Below, in pieces: positions 1 to 9,649 of a stretch of 64,000 bases of DNA. The stretch's first letter is position 1. Each line of letters begins with the position of its first letter. Origin of the DNA: Nipponacmea schrenckii. Taxonomy: Eukaryota; Mollusca; Gastropoda; Lottiidae. Where the stretch lies: the NCBI GenBank assembly GCA_030562195.1, contig JAUJPP010000003.1, positions 30,076,602 through 30,140,601 on the forward strand, given 5' to 3'. The notes under the pieces are model-generated. The model did not search any database, was not told the origin of the DNA, and was given only the letters and a program-made list of their open reading frames with translations. The translations under genes and the position numbers were made by a program.

Positions 1-2
1 AT

Positions 3-218
3 TCTGCTTTATTCAAAGAGGATTCAATGTATTTTTTTGATTCATATGGATAAGATCCAACTAAAGAAATTATTGATTTAAACTATGGTCCAATAAAATG
101 TTCTACTTTTCAAATTCAAAAACCAGGAGATAAATTTTGTGGTCAAGTTTCACTTTGGGTTTTATATCAATTAAGTTTAGGTAAACCATTTGAAGAAATA
201 GTATTAAATCTTGTTTAA
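3..218 (+). pseudogene. Adenain-like (Polinton) cysteine protease, C-terminal part
   Basis: Polinton proteases of the adenovirus-protease/Ulp1 family mature virion proteins. The visible C-terminal part has the typical YFFDSYG segment and, about 35 residues later, FCGQVSLW, in which the cysteine is the expected nucleophile, followed by a helix with LYQLSLGKPF. One in-frame TAA (51-53) sits directly after DSYG. The frame ends at a TAA at 216-218, five bases before the fibre gene's ATG at 223. The N terminus and catalytic histidine are outside the window. Assignment rests on motif recognition and on the company of capsid and polymerase genes. Confidence 0.75.
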
Positions 219-222
219 ACAA

Positions 223-1858
223 ATGGCAAATAAATTTGGTTTAGGAAACTTAAAGAATGATGCTCCTACATTAACGCTAAATAAATTCAAACCATATTTT
301 GTGGATCAAACTGGAGACACACTTCAAGGTGTTATAGATATGAATAATTTCATAATAACTAATTTAAGATTTCCTCAACAGAAAAAAGATGCAATAAATA
401 AAGCTTATTTAACTCAAACAACTTAAAGTTTACCTCAAAAAATAACTGTATTAGATAAAGATAGTAAAAACCAATAAGAAAATCATCAAAAACTTTTAGA
501 TTCACATCATAAAAAACTATAAAGTTATCAACAACAATTAGCTAATATAATTGATAAAACTCAGTTGGACAGAATAAATTTATTAATATCACAACTAGAC
601 GAAAAAATTTCAAAGCAAAAATCAGATATTAAACAACTGCTGATAGGTAACATTAAACCAGGTATAAATGAGGAAAGATTGAAACAAGAATTATATGATC
701 TTGAAACGAAACTCAATGATGATAATGAGCTAACAGAAATTAAAACCTATATTCAACAACAATTAGTTAATGTGGTTGATAAATCTCAATTACAAAATTT
801 AAATTTATTAATATCTCAACTAGACGATAAAATTACAAAGCAAAAATCAAATGTTAAAGATCTAATAAGTAACATTAAACCAGGTATAAGCGAAGAAAAA
901 TTAAAACAAGAATTAACTAATCTAGAGACGAAACTTAATGATGACAGTAAACTAACAGAAATTAAAACCTATATTCAACAGCAATTAGTTAATGTGGTTG
1001 ATAAATCTCGGTTACAGAATTTAATTTCATTAATATCCAAATTAGATGATAGAATTACAAAAGAGAAATTAGATTTGAAACAACTAATAGATAATATTAA
1101 ACCAGGTATAAGCGAAGAAAGACTGAAACAAGAATTGTCTAAATTAGAAACTAATAATAACAACGAGCTAACAGAAATTAAAACCTATATTCAAAAACAA
1201 TTAGTTAGTGTAGCCGATAAAACGCAATTACAAAATTTAAATTTTTCAATAACCCAATTAGATGATAAAATTACAAAACAAAAATCAAAATAACTAATAT
1301 CTAATATCAAACCAGGTATAAGCGAATAAAATTAAAACAAGAATTATCTGATTTAGAAACTAAAGTTAATGATAACAAGGAACTTACAGAAATTAAAACC
1401 TATATCGAACAGCAATTAACTAATGTAGTAGACAAAACGGAGTTAGAGAGATTAAAATCATCCATATCTGAACATATAAAGGAGACTTAATTCAGCCATC
1501 TAAATTTAAAGCTGTTTTTGAGAAAAGTAACGTTGCAAGATTTGAGTTGAGAACGCATTTTGATGTAACTATTACTATATTATTTCCTTTTAAATTGAAA
1601 ATAAAATCAGTAATTAAAAATGAAGATATAAAACGTAAACCAAATAAAGAATTTTATACAGCAGTAATTTCCACAATAACAAAGGGAGGAAAAACAGAAA
1701 TGATTACTAGGTTCCAGGTAGGTAATAAAAACAGTAAACCTATCGAAATCGAACCTGATACAGATTTTGTCGATGGATTGAAATATAGAATATACATTAA
1801 TACATTTAGACCAACTATCATCACCGAGTACAAATTAAATTTCCTTGAGTTGATATAA
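223..1858 (+). pseudogene. Fibre-like protein: phage-tail-fibre-like N terminus, coiled-coil repeats, beta-rich C terminus
   Basis: The start chosen is the ATG at 223. Residues about 30-65 read FVDQTGDTLQGVIDMNNF, then ITNL and DAINKAYL, matching the GDTMxGxLxMNxxxITNL...DAVNKKYV pattern of phage tail-fibre and collar proteins. A charged heptad-like stretch follows, with four to five repeats of about 72 residues (unit landmarks IKPGISEE and TYIQQQLVNVVDK; spacing 214-222 bp at about 738, 961, 1177 and 1391). The segment 1497-1858 is open and beta-rich and could be a head domain. Between 223 and 1293 the only stops are four TAA codons (424, 475, 520, 1291). Real frameshifts occur near 1327 and 1485. 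By architecture it is a candidate virion attachment fibre; function is inferred. Confidence 0.6.
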
Positions 1859-2236
1859 ATGACAAAAGAAAAACCACAGATTGTAAATTTGATAAATCAT
1901 AAGGAATTAGAAAACGATGGAAGAAAAAAATATACATTTTTGAAATGGAAAGAATTTCAACATATAAGATTTTATTTTGATTTTGATAATATTTTTACTT
2001 CAATTGATATTCATAAATCTCAAGTAAACAAAACATTTGTAACACCTCCCGTACTGACGTAATGACAATGTAGATTACTTTGCACGTTTTAAAATAGACT
2101 TTTACCTAAAAATTTTAATTATATACCTCAATTAGAGATATCAATTATTATAGAATATCTTGGTTATAGAAACAAAGACAATCAAATATTTCGGTCTACG
2201 AAAAACATTGGTTTATCACAAATAGAGTTAATTTAA
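1859..2236 (+). pseudogene. Small Polinton gene of unknown function, decayed
   Basis: An ATG immediately follows the stop of the fibre gene (TAAATG, 1856-1861). The first 67 codons are open (MTKEKPQIVNLINHKELEND... then basic and aromatic). After about 2060 the frame shifts at least twice before a clean stretch ending at TAA 2234-2236. The phase changes come with plausible codons on both sides, so this was probably one gene of about 125 codons. I do not recognise the family. Its place next to the fibre gene suggests a virion or fibre-associated protein, but that is only context. Confidence 0.45.
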
Positions 2237-2246
2237 TTCTTAAAAA

Positions 2247-2743
2247 ATGAATACCGAAGAGATAAACATACAGAATTTACAAGATGTTATGATGCGTAAA
2301 CAAAAAGAGTTAGAAGGAGAATTCAATCATTACAAAAAGTTAACAAAATGTTGGAGTAAGATAAACACTACTTTTAAAACTGTAAGTGTTATATCAGCTT
2401 GTCTTATAGCAACAGCAACTACTGTAACAGCAAGTATTTCTCTTCCAATATTTATTCCAACTATCTTAGGAGCTCTAACAGCTATTCAAACATCTTCATG
2501 TGGTTTAATTACTATTGGGTTTACCTCTAAAAAGAAATTATATTACAAAACCATATCAAATTCAATAAGAAGATATTTAGAATTAAAATTATTCATTTTT
2601 TCGAAAGGAGCAAATCTGATAAAATAATTACCATAGAAGAACTCGAAGAATTTAATGAAATATTCGATGAATTGTTAACAAAAATTGAATCCTTAAAAAT
2701 AGAACATAAAAAATTGAAAAGAAACATGACTAAATTAATTTAA
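2247..2743 (+). pseudogene. Polinton membrane protein with hydrophobic hairpin, one frameshift
   Basis: The ATG at 2247 opens a short coiled N terminus (residues 1-35), then KLTKCWSKINTTFKT and two hydrophobic stretches (about residues 47-66 and 69-92) that look like a membrane hairpin, then a basic KKKLYYKTISNSIRR helix. Near 2595-2610 the frame shifts. The alternate frame continues with a charged helix beginning DKIITIEELEEFNEIFDELL to TAA 2741-2743. I know this layout (coiled helix, hydrophobic hairpin, acidic C-terminal helix) from hypothetical proteins that travel with Mavericks in invertebrate genomes. No biochemical role is known to me. Confidence 0.55.
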
Positions 2744-2768
2744 AAAAAGAACCTAATGCTGTAATATA

Positions 2769-3858
2769 ATGATCAAATACAATCAAGTTATGACATCTAT
2801 GATAAATCAAAGTGTAATAAATAATTTAACAGCTCCCGCCTTATCTCTTAAAGGCTGGTATCATCTGTATAATGGAGAAAAAGTATATTCTCACGTAGAT
2901 CCATTCATCAGACATTATGACAGACGTTCTGTAAAAGGAGGTTTTTGCAAACATAATTAAATTCAAATCGGATAAATTAGATGAAATTTGTAAAGTACTA
3001 CAACATCAATTAAATACAACTGATTCTGATATTATAGAGTTATTCAAAGAATACCAAGAGTCTACTAAAGATTTTAAAGAAGAGTTGAAGAAAATCTCTT
3101 GTTCTAAATTAATGGCATTTGACGCTAACGGTCTTTATGCCTCTGCTATGTGTGATGGTGAATACCCAAAAGCTGAATCAGCAAGAGCTTTAAAAGATTA
3201 TGAAAAGGAAGAATTTGTAAAGCTTTTCAATAAATAAAAATTTGGACCAAGGTTTGCTATTTTATCTGTTTGGTTTGAGTATCCAAAAAATATGTTTTTT
3301 CAACCAATACCAGCCAAAGACAAAATAACTTACACTCTTATAGAGGATGATAAACCCCAAACAAAATCTGGTGATAAGATACGATTTAGAAATGGTTTTT
3401 GTAATGACGTTCTCACTTCTGTTGACATACAGGAAATTGTTCGAGCTGGTTGAAACATTATCAAAATATTAGATGGGATAGTCTATGAAGAAAATTTCAA
3501 AACACCTCCTTTTAAAGACTATGTTTTAACTTTAAAGGAAGAAAGAAACAAATATAAACAACAGGGAAATTTAGTTTGCAGTGATTGCATGAAATTATTG
3601 GGTAATTCTTTATACGGAAAAACTGTTCATAAAGATATGAATACAGAATTTCATTTATGGTCTGAAGAAACTCTTAAAGCAAATTTTGATTCAAATATAA
3701 AAAGTTATGAAAAAGTAAATGAACAACAATATATAGTGGAAAAAGAAAAGGAACAACCTGAAATTATCAAACCAACAAAAACAACAAGATTAACTCCGAG
3801 TCATTTGGGTTCACTCATCTTAGCACATAGCAAACGAATAATGAATTATTTTATTCAT
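2769..3858 (+). pseudogene. Protein-primed DNA polymerase B (Polinton), fragmentary
   Basis: This replicates the element from protein-primed termini. Visible pieces in order: LTAPALSLKGWYHLY and YDRRSVKGG (the region before the palm), then after a frameshift near 2945 the palm motif A region MAFDANGLYASAMCDGEYPK (about 3112-3171), then motif B KLLGNSLYGKTVHKD (3592-3636). An in-frame TAA at 3235 and a TGA at 3451 interrupt it. Motif C (the DTD-type catalytic site) and the C terminus are missing: at about 3856 the sequence passes directly into the antisense end of the penton gene. Far shorter than the usual >1,000-residue polymerase. Confidence 0.8.
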
Positions 3859-4519
3859 GTTATCTTCCATATCCATCTTTTATACCTAAATTGATATCTT
3901 TAATACCTGTGGTATTTATTGGAAGATATGTTGTTTGAAACGGTTTTTCTATTATTCTATAACCGATTGGAACTGTAAACGTTGGAATACTGAAAATGAT
4001 TTGTTGTTTGTTTTTATTGAAAAATCCACCATCAACCAAATTACAATGAATATTGATAATATCGATGTCGTTTTCAATATTTGCTTTATAAGGAGCAAGT
4101 GTAAATTTGGTATACAATTTCTTTTCAAAACCTAATAATTCATTTATTGAGTTTTCTACATTGGAATCTACATGATGTTTGTCTTTTAGATTTAGTTTTA
4201 TTTTGTTCAGATTTTAATTACCTTCGAATTCAATATTTGGTCTATCCTTATGATATCCAACAAATTGAGATATAAATTCGTTAATGGAAACATATTCATA
4301 AGTTCCTGGTAATAATGTTAATAATTTAAATGATCTCCCATTGTCTTTAGAAATTCTCAATTGGTTATTCTGTTCACAAACATTTCTTATTGAATTGTAA
4401 ACTGAAAAATATTTTAGTCCTAACTTATAGTTTTTATTTGGATAGAGTTCACATTGCTAATCTAGGGTTAATCTTATTTTCGAGGACTTAGATGTTATAA
4501 TGAAACATTCTTCATCCAT
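3856..4519 (-). pseudogene. Penton-like minor capsid protein (Polinton), 3' end lost
   Basis: Single jelly-roll penton proteins form capsid vertices. On the - strand the ATG at 4519 opens MDEECFIITSKSS, then CELYPNKNYKLGLKYFSVYN, LLPGTYEYVSINEFISQF, and the conserved NSINELLGFEKK box (about residue 120), followed by IDIINIHCNLVDGG and FTVPIGYRIIEKP. This order (nascent strand near the vertex, GTYE turn, N-S-I-x-x-L-L-G-F box) is the Polinton penton pattern. Two in-frame stops interrupt it, near residues 20 (TAG) and 95 (TAA). The 3' end is fused tail-to-tail to the polymerase fragment. It overlaps the stop of the upstream gene (ATGGATGA). Confidence 0.65.
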
Positions 4520-4781
4520 TGTTTATAACATGTATATAATCGTCTTTATTTATAATTCCCTTTTCTAATAATCTTTTTAAAATAGCGTGGATTTCATTTG
4601 AATCAGATTGATGTCCATGTTTCATTGCTTCAATAATTACATTAAGTCTGGTAAGTAATTGTTGGGGATCATCTGATAAAAAAGTTATTCCTTCTCCAGA
4701 TATCAAATTATTGAATTCATCTATTTCTTCTACGATTGGATTTTCCTCCCAATATTCATATGGTTCATCAACTTCATTCAT
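4512..4781 (-). CDS. Conserved Polinton hypothetical protein (acidic, C-terminal helical domain)
   Basis: The frame is open from 4811, but the first ATG is at 4781 (MNEVDEPYEYWEENP), so the shorter start is given. It encodes about 90 acidic residues: an N-terminal acidic stretch, GITFLSDDPQQLLTRLNVII, then a helical tail HAILKRLLEKGIINKDDYI. A tail of the type 'LLxxGxIxxxDY' is familiar from hypothetical proteins adjoining Polinton capsid genes. It overlaps the penton start by 8 bases and lies just after the next upstream gene, in keeping with a compact viral transcription unit. No enzymatic motif seen. Confidence 0.5.
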   Translation of the reverse strand: MNEVDEPYEYWEENPIVEEIDEFNNLISGEGITFLSDDPQQLLTRLNVIIEAMKHGHQSDSNEIHAILKRLLEKGIINKDDYIHVINNG

Positions 4782-4812
4782 GGCTCTGATATGTAGGTGT
4801 ACTTCTTTCAAT

Positions 4813-5331
4813 CTATTTGTTATTTTTAATAGCGTGAAGAAGTTTTAAATATTCTATCAAATCATTGTATTCCCCAATGGCAATGTCTCCTCCGTTAATC
4901 AAATCAATTAATCCTTGTGTTAATTTATATCTAAAGGGTTTTGTATCTAACTTGAATTGAGGGTAACGATGATCGAACAATATTCGATAACCATTGAATA
5001 ATAACCCATAATCATCCACAACTGGTTTAATAGACTTCGGTAAAGTTGGGTTGGGATTTGAAAAATATCGTTTTATATCATCAAGTGATTTTATTATAAA
5101 TTCATTTGTATTTTCTAGTTCTAAAGGTGGAACATTTTCTATAGCAGGAGGTGGAACATTTTCTATAGCAGGAACATTTTCTTGTTGTTTTAATAGAGGC
5201 TTATATAAAGTTGATAAACTCTCCTCCATTCCCATTTGCGATAATCTTCTATCTTCAATTTTAGATTTTATTTTATCTTTAGTTTTAATGTATTCTTTAT
5301 TTCTCTTTAATATTTTATTCCAATCAGTCAT
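4813..5331 (-). CDS. Conserved Polinton hypothetical protein with basic coil and C-terminal alpha/beta domain
   Basis: An intact frame of 172 residues with ATG at 5331. Residues 1-45 are a very basic helix (KILKRNKEYIKTKDKIKSKI). Residues about 48-70 contain a tandem AIENVPP repeat (imperfect 21-30 base duplication at 5124-5171). Residues 100-165 form a domain with DDYGLLFNGYRILFDHRYP, then TQGLIDLINGG and a final helix. This basic-coil plus 'LxxNGxxI...GTxGLxxLI' arrangement recurs among uncharacterised Maverick proteins. The gene starts 3 bases after the expected end of the ATPase frame. Function unknown; it could bind DNA through its basic end. Confidence 0.55.
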   Translation of the reverse strand: MTDWNKILKRNKEYIKTKDKIKSKIEDRRLSQMGMEESLSTLYKPLLKQQENVPAIENVPPPAIENVPPLELENTNEFIIKSLDDIKRYFSNPNPTLPKSIKPVVDDYGLLFNGYRILFDHRYPQFKLDTKPFRYKLTQGLIDLINGGDIAIGEYNDLIEYLKLLHAIKNNK

Positions 5332-5334
5332 TTT

Positions 5335-6057
5335 TTAATTAAAAATATTTGTCATAACTTTTTGTCCAGCTGGTTTTCTCGTATTTACAAAGATAATCCA
5401 TGATCGTAAGGATTGTTCCAGTGTCTTCTACAAAGTTTTTTAAATTCATCTTTCTCCATACCATGAATTATTGATTTGAGTATCGTTTTCAAACAAAATA
5501 AAACAATTAGCGTTCTTTCTAATAAACATTCCGTCCATTCCATAAAATGATTGAGATTGGTATATACAATGACAATTGTGATGTCTTCCTTTAGTAAAGA
5601 ATTCTTGTTGAACTGTTTGGTTTGATTGTGCTACGCAATCATCGAAAATGATCAGGTTTTTCCTTTTCTTGTCGATATTAGACAAATCTAAATCGTTCAC
5701 ATTCTTGGTTAGTAAAACTTGAATATCAGTAGGTGTTAATGATGGGTTGTTTTCTTTTATACAATAATTTATAAATTCTTCAGGATTTTTGTCATTTTGT
5801 AGATCTTCATTGTTTTCATAAATTCGAAATATTTGCTGTATGTCATCTTTTTGTAAATATTCTAAGGCTTTCAGAAATTGATAATATAATTGATCTGAAG
5901 TTGATGTATAAATGTAAAGGGAATTAAAATCTAATAATTTGGGTGTTGTTAACATCTTACATAAAAGGTGAGTTTTTCCTGATCCTGATTGACCAATGAT
6001 AAACATTAACATTGGATTTTGTGGAAACCTATCTGAATGTTTAAATTTTGCAGCCAT
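5335..6057 (-). pseudogene. Genome-packaging ATPase (A32/FtsK-HerA type), late frameshift
   Basis: This family drives DNA into the capsid in Polintons, virophages and poxviruses. ATG at 6057; residues 17-26 include the Walker A loop IIGQSGSGKTHL; the Walker B segment NLIIFDDCVAQS is at about residues 136-147; then QSQSFYGMDG, a sensor-like region. The frame stops after WYGER at 5446 because of a frameshift. The adjacent frame carries the expected C-terminal continuation (DEFKKLCRRHWNNPYDHG and so on) to 5335. Length of about 240 residues matches the family. Only one lesion is visible, so this is among the least decayed genes here. Confidence 0.85.
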
Positions 6058-6060
6058 TTT

Positions 6061-6624
6061 TTAATGAGGATTTAATACAATACCTTCTCCTTTATAATTT
6101 GAAAGAAATAAACCATCACCACTGCGAATGTGTTTAAGTATTAACCCCTCTCCTTCTTTTTGAATCTCAGTTTCACCCGTATCGATTTGATCAATTAACT
6201 TAGACAAACCTTCTTTTACTGTTTTCTTGGTTGCGTGATTGAATTGTTTAACACTTGCTAAGATATCCTTGATCCCAGAACCTTTCGCTAATTTTTCCAT
6301 TTCTAAATTATGTCTACGTTTTTCTCTGGCTTCAGCTTCTGCTTTTTTCTTATTTACCGCCGAAACTATACCACTTGCCCCACCGGCAACAGCACCTGCA
6401 GCTGCTAATTCTCCGAAAACTAATGGGAGAAGAAATAGAAACCCACCTTCTTTAGCTTGCTTGTCTATTTCATTATAATTAATATCATCCAGTACTTTAT
6501 GATTTTTTAGTTTGTTAATCACCGATTGTGAAATATGTATCTTTATACCATTATAAGTAATTGTTTTCGGTTTCCCATTTTCGATTGATTCTAATATTTT
6601 AGCCACTAAAACTTCTGGTTTCAT
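6061..6624 (-). CDS. Virion core/pX-pVI-like protein with hydrophobic glycine-alanine segment
   Basis: An intact frame of 187 residues, ATG at 6624, ending 3 bases before the ATPase start. Residues 1-55 are a mixed helical domain. Residues about 60-90 form a strongly hydrophobic G/A-rich segment (GGFLFLLPLVFGELAAAGA and onward), followed by a highly basic helix (NKKKAEAEAREKRRHN) and a C terminus with GEG motifs (GEGLILKH, GEGIVLNPH). Adenovirus pX/pVI and Polinton core proteins share a hydrophobic-plus-basic layout, and GEG-like motifs recall maturation-protease sites. Role in packing DNA or disrupting membranes is inference. Confidence 0.5.
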   Translation of the reverse strand: MKPEVLVAKILESIENGKPKTITYNGIKIHISQSVINKLKNHKVLDDINYNEIDKQAKEGGFLFLLPLVFGELAAAGAVAGGASGIVSAVNKKKAEAEAREKRRHNLEMEKLAKGSGIKDILASVKQFNHATKKTVKEGLSKLIDQIDTGETEIQKEGEGLILKHIRSGDGLFLSNYKGEGIVLNPH

Positions 6625-6640
6625 TTTTAAAGTTAGAAAT

Positions 6641-7984
6641 TTATTGAATTCTATTCATCTTTCTATCCATTATATTTATGATATGACGAGATTCCTCTAA
6701 CAAGAGACAATACCCTACCATATCTCCAGCTGTTTTTTCAATGTATACAGACAACTGTGCGCCTGTTTTAAACAAATCTTCTTTGTGAGCAGAGAGATCA
6801 AAACAAAATATAGGATAATTTAAAACAAAATCGAGATAATTAAACTGTGGTACATTTCCAAATAATTCGCTCATAAGCTTATAGTTTCTATACAACTCAT
6901 TAAAGTCCTTGGTATCTGGGTCAATTTTCAAAGGTTGATTTGGATAATTTTCATTGTTTAATCTTACTTGAACCCGTTTTTATTTTAGGATCTCCAAAGT
7001 TGTCACCAGTTACTTTAAAAAGGTTGTTGTTGTTCGTTTGTGAATCTGGAAGATTTTTGAAACCAAGTATTAAATATCTTGCTGGTTTTGTGGTATTCGT
7101 CACTTGTGAAATTCTCCCCTGTGATTGTTATCGATCCAATAGTATTTCTTCTTAAAAATGCTATTTCAATATCTTTTTTCAAACTACTAAGAAGTCTTGT
7201 TTCTACTTCGATTGTTGGGGTTATTACTGGCACGTATAATTGGATATCGATTATTTCTAATTTAACATTTGAATTGTTTTCTCCAAAAAATATTCTATCG
7301 TTATTTATTAATCTTTGAAGATGGATTTTGAAGGGAAGACCAATGTAAACTTTCCTGTGCTCAAGTAATCCAAAGAGGGGATATGAATTCCAGTTTTTTA
7401 CGAACCCCAGCTATTTCTATCAATAGGTTTATTGTAAAAAAAAACAACCCTCTGTTTATAACCTTCATTATTTTGAAATTTTGTGATATTGATCAAATTG
7501 TTAACAAAATTGCCGCCAGGTTGGCGTCTGCTTGTAAATTATCTTCTTGAGATTGTATTTCCCCATCTCCCGTGTCTGGCAGCCAACTCGATGTCGTTGT
7601 ATAATTTTTTGAATATAAAAGAGTTTTAAGCATTGTGTCAAACTCACCTGGGTGTTTGATTGTTTCAATTGTATTTGAACCGGCTTCTAAAACCATTTCG
7701 CTGAATAAAGAGGGGATGAAATTGTTTTCTAATGTTACCTTCTGCTGGGGGATACGATTTTGATTGGGGGCTCCATCTTTAATTTTGAAATCACAGCGGA
7801 AGTAAGCATCGGAAAGAAGTAACCAATTTGACAACGAATTGATTTCAAATGTGACTCTACCTCCGTCATTAATCTGAGATTGGGACCCAACAGTTGGAGA
7901 TATAATGATGTAGTCTTCTTTTTTCTTATTGAATGTATATTCTATTGGTTCATAAAGTTGGAAGATCAGGTCAAGTTTTGACAT
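6641..7984 (-). pseudogene. Major capsid protein (double jelly-roll hexon-like), broken by several frameshifts
   Basis: The ATG at 7984 (MSKLDLIFQLYEPIEYTF) starts the first jelly roll: VGSQSQINDGGRVTFEIN, SNWLLLSDAYFRCDFKIK, LFSEMVLEAGSNTIETI and SWLPDTGDGE. After a frameshift near 7493, the second half appears in pieces: 7320-7010 (IQLYVPVITPTIEVETRL, FLRRNTIGSITITG) and 6931-6641 (FGNVPQFNYLDFVLNYPIFC, YCLLLEESRHII). All parts are in the order expected for one Polinton hexon of about 450 residues. At least three phase changes kill it. It lies upstream of the core protein and ATPase, as in a virion gene block. Confidence 0.75.
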
Positions 7985-8049
7985 TTTTACATAACAGGAT
8001 TTAGGCTTTTTCGCATTACGTCTGAGTTCTCTTATTTTACGCAATTCAT

Positions 8050-8253
8050 CTAATTCATTTTTTGTTGGACAGATTTGCTAATTGAACTCGCTGCCTGTCC
8101 GACTGATGAAATCGCTTTTGCCCCCGAGGATATAAGGTCTTTGTTTTTAGTTACAAAGGATGTTTCCTTTGGTGTAAGGGACTTCCATCCAGAGAAGAAA
8201 CCATCGCCAGTGTAATTGAACTTTCTCTTTTCATGCTTTAAAATCAATCCCAT
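8050..8253 (-). CDS. Small Polinton protein upstream of the capsid gene
   Basis: The ATG at 8253 gives a 67-residue basic protein: MGLILKHEKRKFNYTGDGFF, then SGWKSLTPKETSFVTKNKDL and a serine/alanine-rich amphipathic tail. A GDGFF-type motif also occurs in the core-like protein (SGDGLFLS). The stop at 8050 may be original, or the result of a frameshift, because the alternate frame right after it (ELDELRKIRELRRN) is open into the capsid gene. I do not recognise a named family. Confidence 0.4.
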   Translation of the reverse strand: MGLILKHEKRKFNYTGDGFFSGWKSLTPKETSFVTKNKDLISSGAKAISSVGQAASSISKSVQQKMN

Positions 8254-8289
8254 ATTTTTAATATAGTAGATTTGATAAAAGAAATACAA

Positions 8290-9182
8290 ACAAAAGAATT
8301 TTATTACAAGTAAAATACATTCTCTTCAAAGGTTCATTATCAATACTCTATTTACAAACACATTATCATAAATAATCATTAATTGTTTTCTCAACTGCAC
8401 ATGATCGAAAAGCGTACTACTAGTACGGGTCGTTAGTTACGAATATTGTTATTTGGTTGCTATTCATTTGTGCATGACAGGATATGTCATTTGCGGATGT
8501 TGTTGTTCAGTTCTTATTCAACTACGCATGGACCGGTCGTTAGTTACCAACTGTTGTTATGTTGTTAGGTATAACTTCATAGGTAATTAACTTTTATCGA
8601 TCAAACACGTGTACCATTATACTGTATTATTACTGATTGTGGCATCTGTGAATATTTGTCACGTAAAATGAAACATAAAATGGAGAATTTATTATTAAAT
8701 ATTTTACACAATCACCTTTCTAAACAGAATCTTAAACTGTTTTGGTAACCGTGGAAACTCCGAGGGAGTTAGGATCCGAGTCACCATATGGTATTGTAAA
8801 CTAACCGACATATTTAACAAGTGTGGGATATATAGCTATAAAATCTATAATAGCAGTTAGTGCAGTTTTTGTTTAAAGTTATCGATTTAGGCAATAATAA
8901 TACTGTTAAAATTAGATATAGATATTACATACCTGGATTGGATTATAGTCAAATATAATAACGTTAATCTCTCTATTCCACGGAATATTAAAACGATAGT
9001 AGACTTAAACTAGAAACTAAACTGTACATAAACAAGATCAACTTCAAAATGAATTCAATGAGGCAACAGGTGGAAATTCAAATTACTGCGAACAAAGAAA
9101 GACAGGACAAAAGAAGTCATTATTTAAGCTATGTTCTCCCTTTGAATGAATATTATTTTCAAACTGTATTCGCCCTTATGAC
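8290..9182. other. Non-coding or fully decayed Polinton interval
   Basis: No supported gene. By position this should have held most of the integrase gene, whose 5' end survives at 9183-9243, so a deletion or replacement is likely. Two imperfect copies of a cGGTCGTTAGTTACxAA motif occur (about 8426 and 8532). I see nothing else. Confidence 0.4.
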
Positions 9183-9243
9183 CTGGAAGATCTCTCCTGA
9201 TCCGAAATAAGTTGTAGGGGAGTGAATGTTTATTAAAGACATT
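9183..9243 (-). pseudogene. First ~20 codons of a PLA2-integrase gene (remnant)
   Basis: On the - strand from the ATG at 9243 the frame reads MSLINIHSPTTYFGSGEI, closely matching the start of the PLA2-integrase at 54643 (MSLININSPKTNFGAGDI). The match ends after about 20 codons and a stop follows. The distance from this ATG to the terminal-repeat block is about the same in both places, so this is the same gene in a second Polinton copy with most of the gene removed. Confidence 0.8.
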
Positions 9244-9248
9244 TTTTG

Positions 9249-9327
9249 GTTATTTAAAAGGGAGGGCGGGTGGGCAAATAGTAGTATATGAGATTACAAA
9301 TATCCGGTAGCTCGGAGCGGAGCGGAC
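9249..9327. repeat. Polinton terminal repeat, truncated copy
   Basis: Contains GGGAGGGCGGGTGGGCAAAT, a GTAGTATATGAG segment and ATATCCGGTAGCTCGGAGCG, all in the same order and orientation as at 54655-54733. Unlike the second copy, the right arm of the terminal hairpin is missing: after GAGCGGAGCGG the sequence changes to unrelated ACAACAGGCTAAC. Confidence 0.75.
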
Positions 9328-9540
9328 AACAGGCTAACAACACCATAATTACTTCAAACTGACTACAACATAGTTATTTCAGGCTAACAACACCATGGTC
9401 ATTCGAGTCCGACTACATAATGATCACAATTAGAGTAACTATCCAGTTCCGATTTATTATTTGAGATTTAATATTTCTTACAAATTCAAATTTAATACAC
9501 CTTTCCAACTTCGATTTCGATTTAATATTTCTTGCTAATC
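9328..9540. other. Short spacer with a degenerate repeated phrase
   Basis: Two copies of a phrase CAGGCTAACAACACCAT (9334 and 9381 regions) in otherwise featureless AT-rich DNA. No gene seen. Confidence 0.4.
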
Positions 9541-9649
9541 CATATTTTCATGTCGCTTTTGATTTCAAAATTTCTTAACAAATTTAGATGTAAAATTGTT
9601 AAACAAAGTACAGTTAAATACAATTTATATTCAACATTTCTTAATTCAT

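Larger units (their letters stand above)
1..9327. mobile_element. Maverick/Polinton (adintovirus-like) element, decayed, left end outside window
   Basis: Nine or more gene remnants typical of Polintons lie together: adenain-like protease, protein-primed DNA polymerase B, penton-like and hexon-like capsid proteins, an A32/FtsK-type packaging ATPase, and the first codons of an integrase gene. The right boundary is placed at about 9327, where a block of about 80 bases also found at the end of the second Polinton (about 54655-54733) stops matching. Genes on the + strand (1-3858) and on the - strand (3856-9243) converge. Most genes carry frameshifts or in-frame stops, so the copy is dead. The left terminus and the protease N terminus lie before base 1. 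Confidence 0.9.

Noticed and set aside
1..9327. Bacterial prophage or contamination
   Set aside because: The fibre N terminus looks phage-like, but the hexon, penton, adenain, A32 ATPase and integrase set is Polinton, and the same element end occurs inside the contig next to gypsy sequence.
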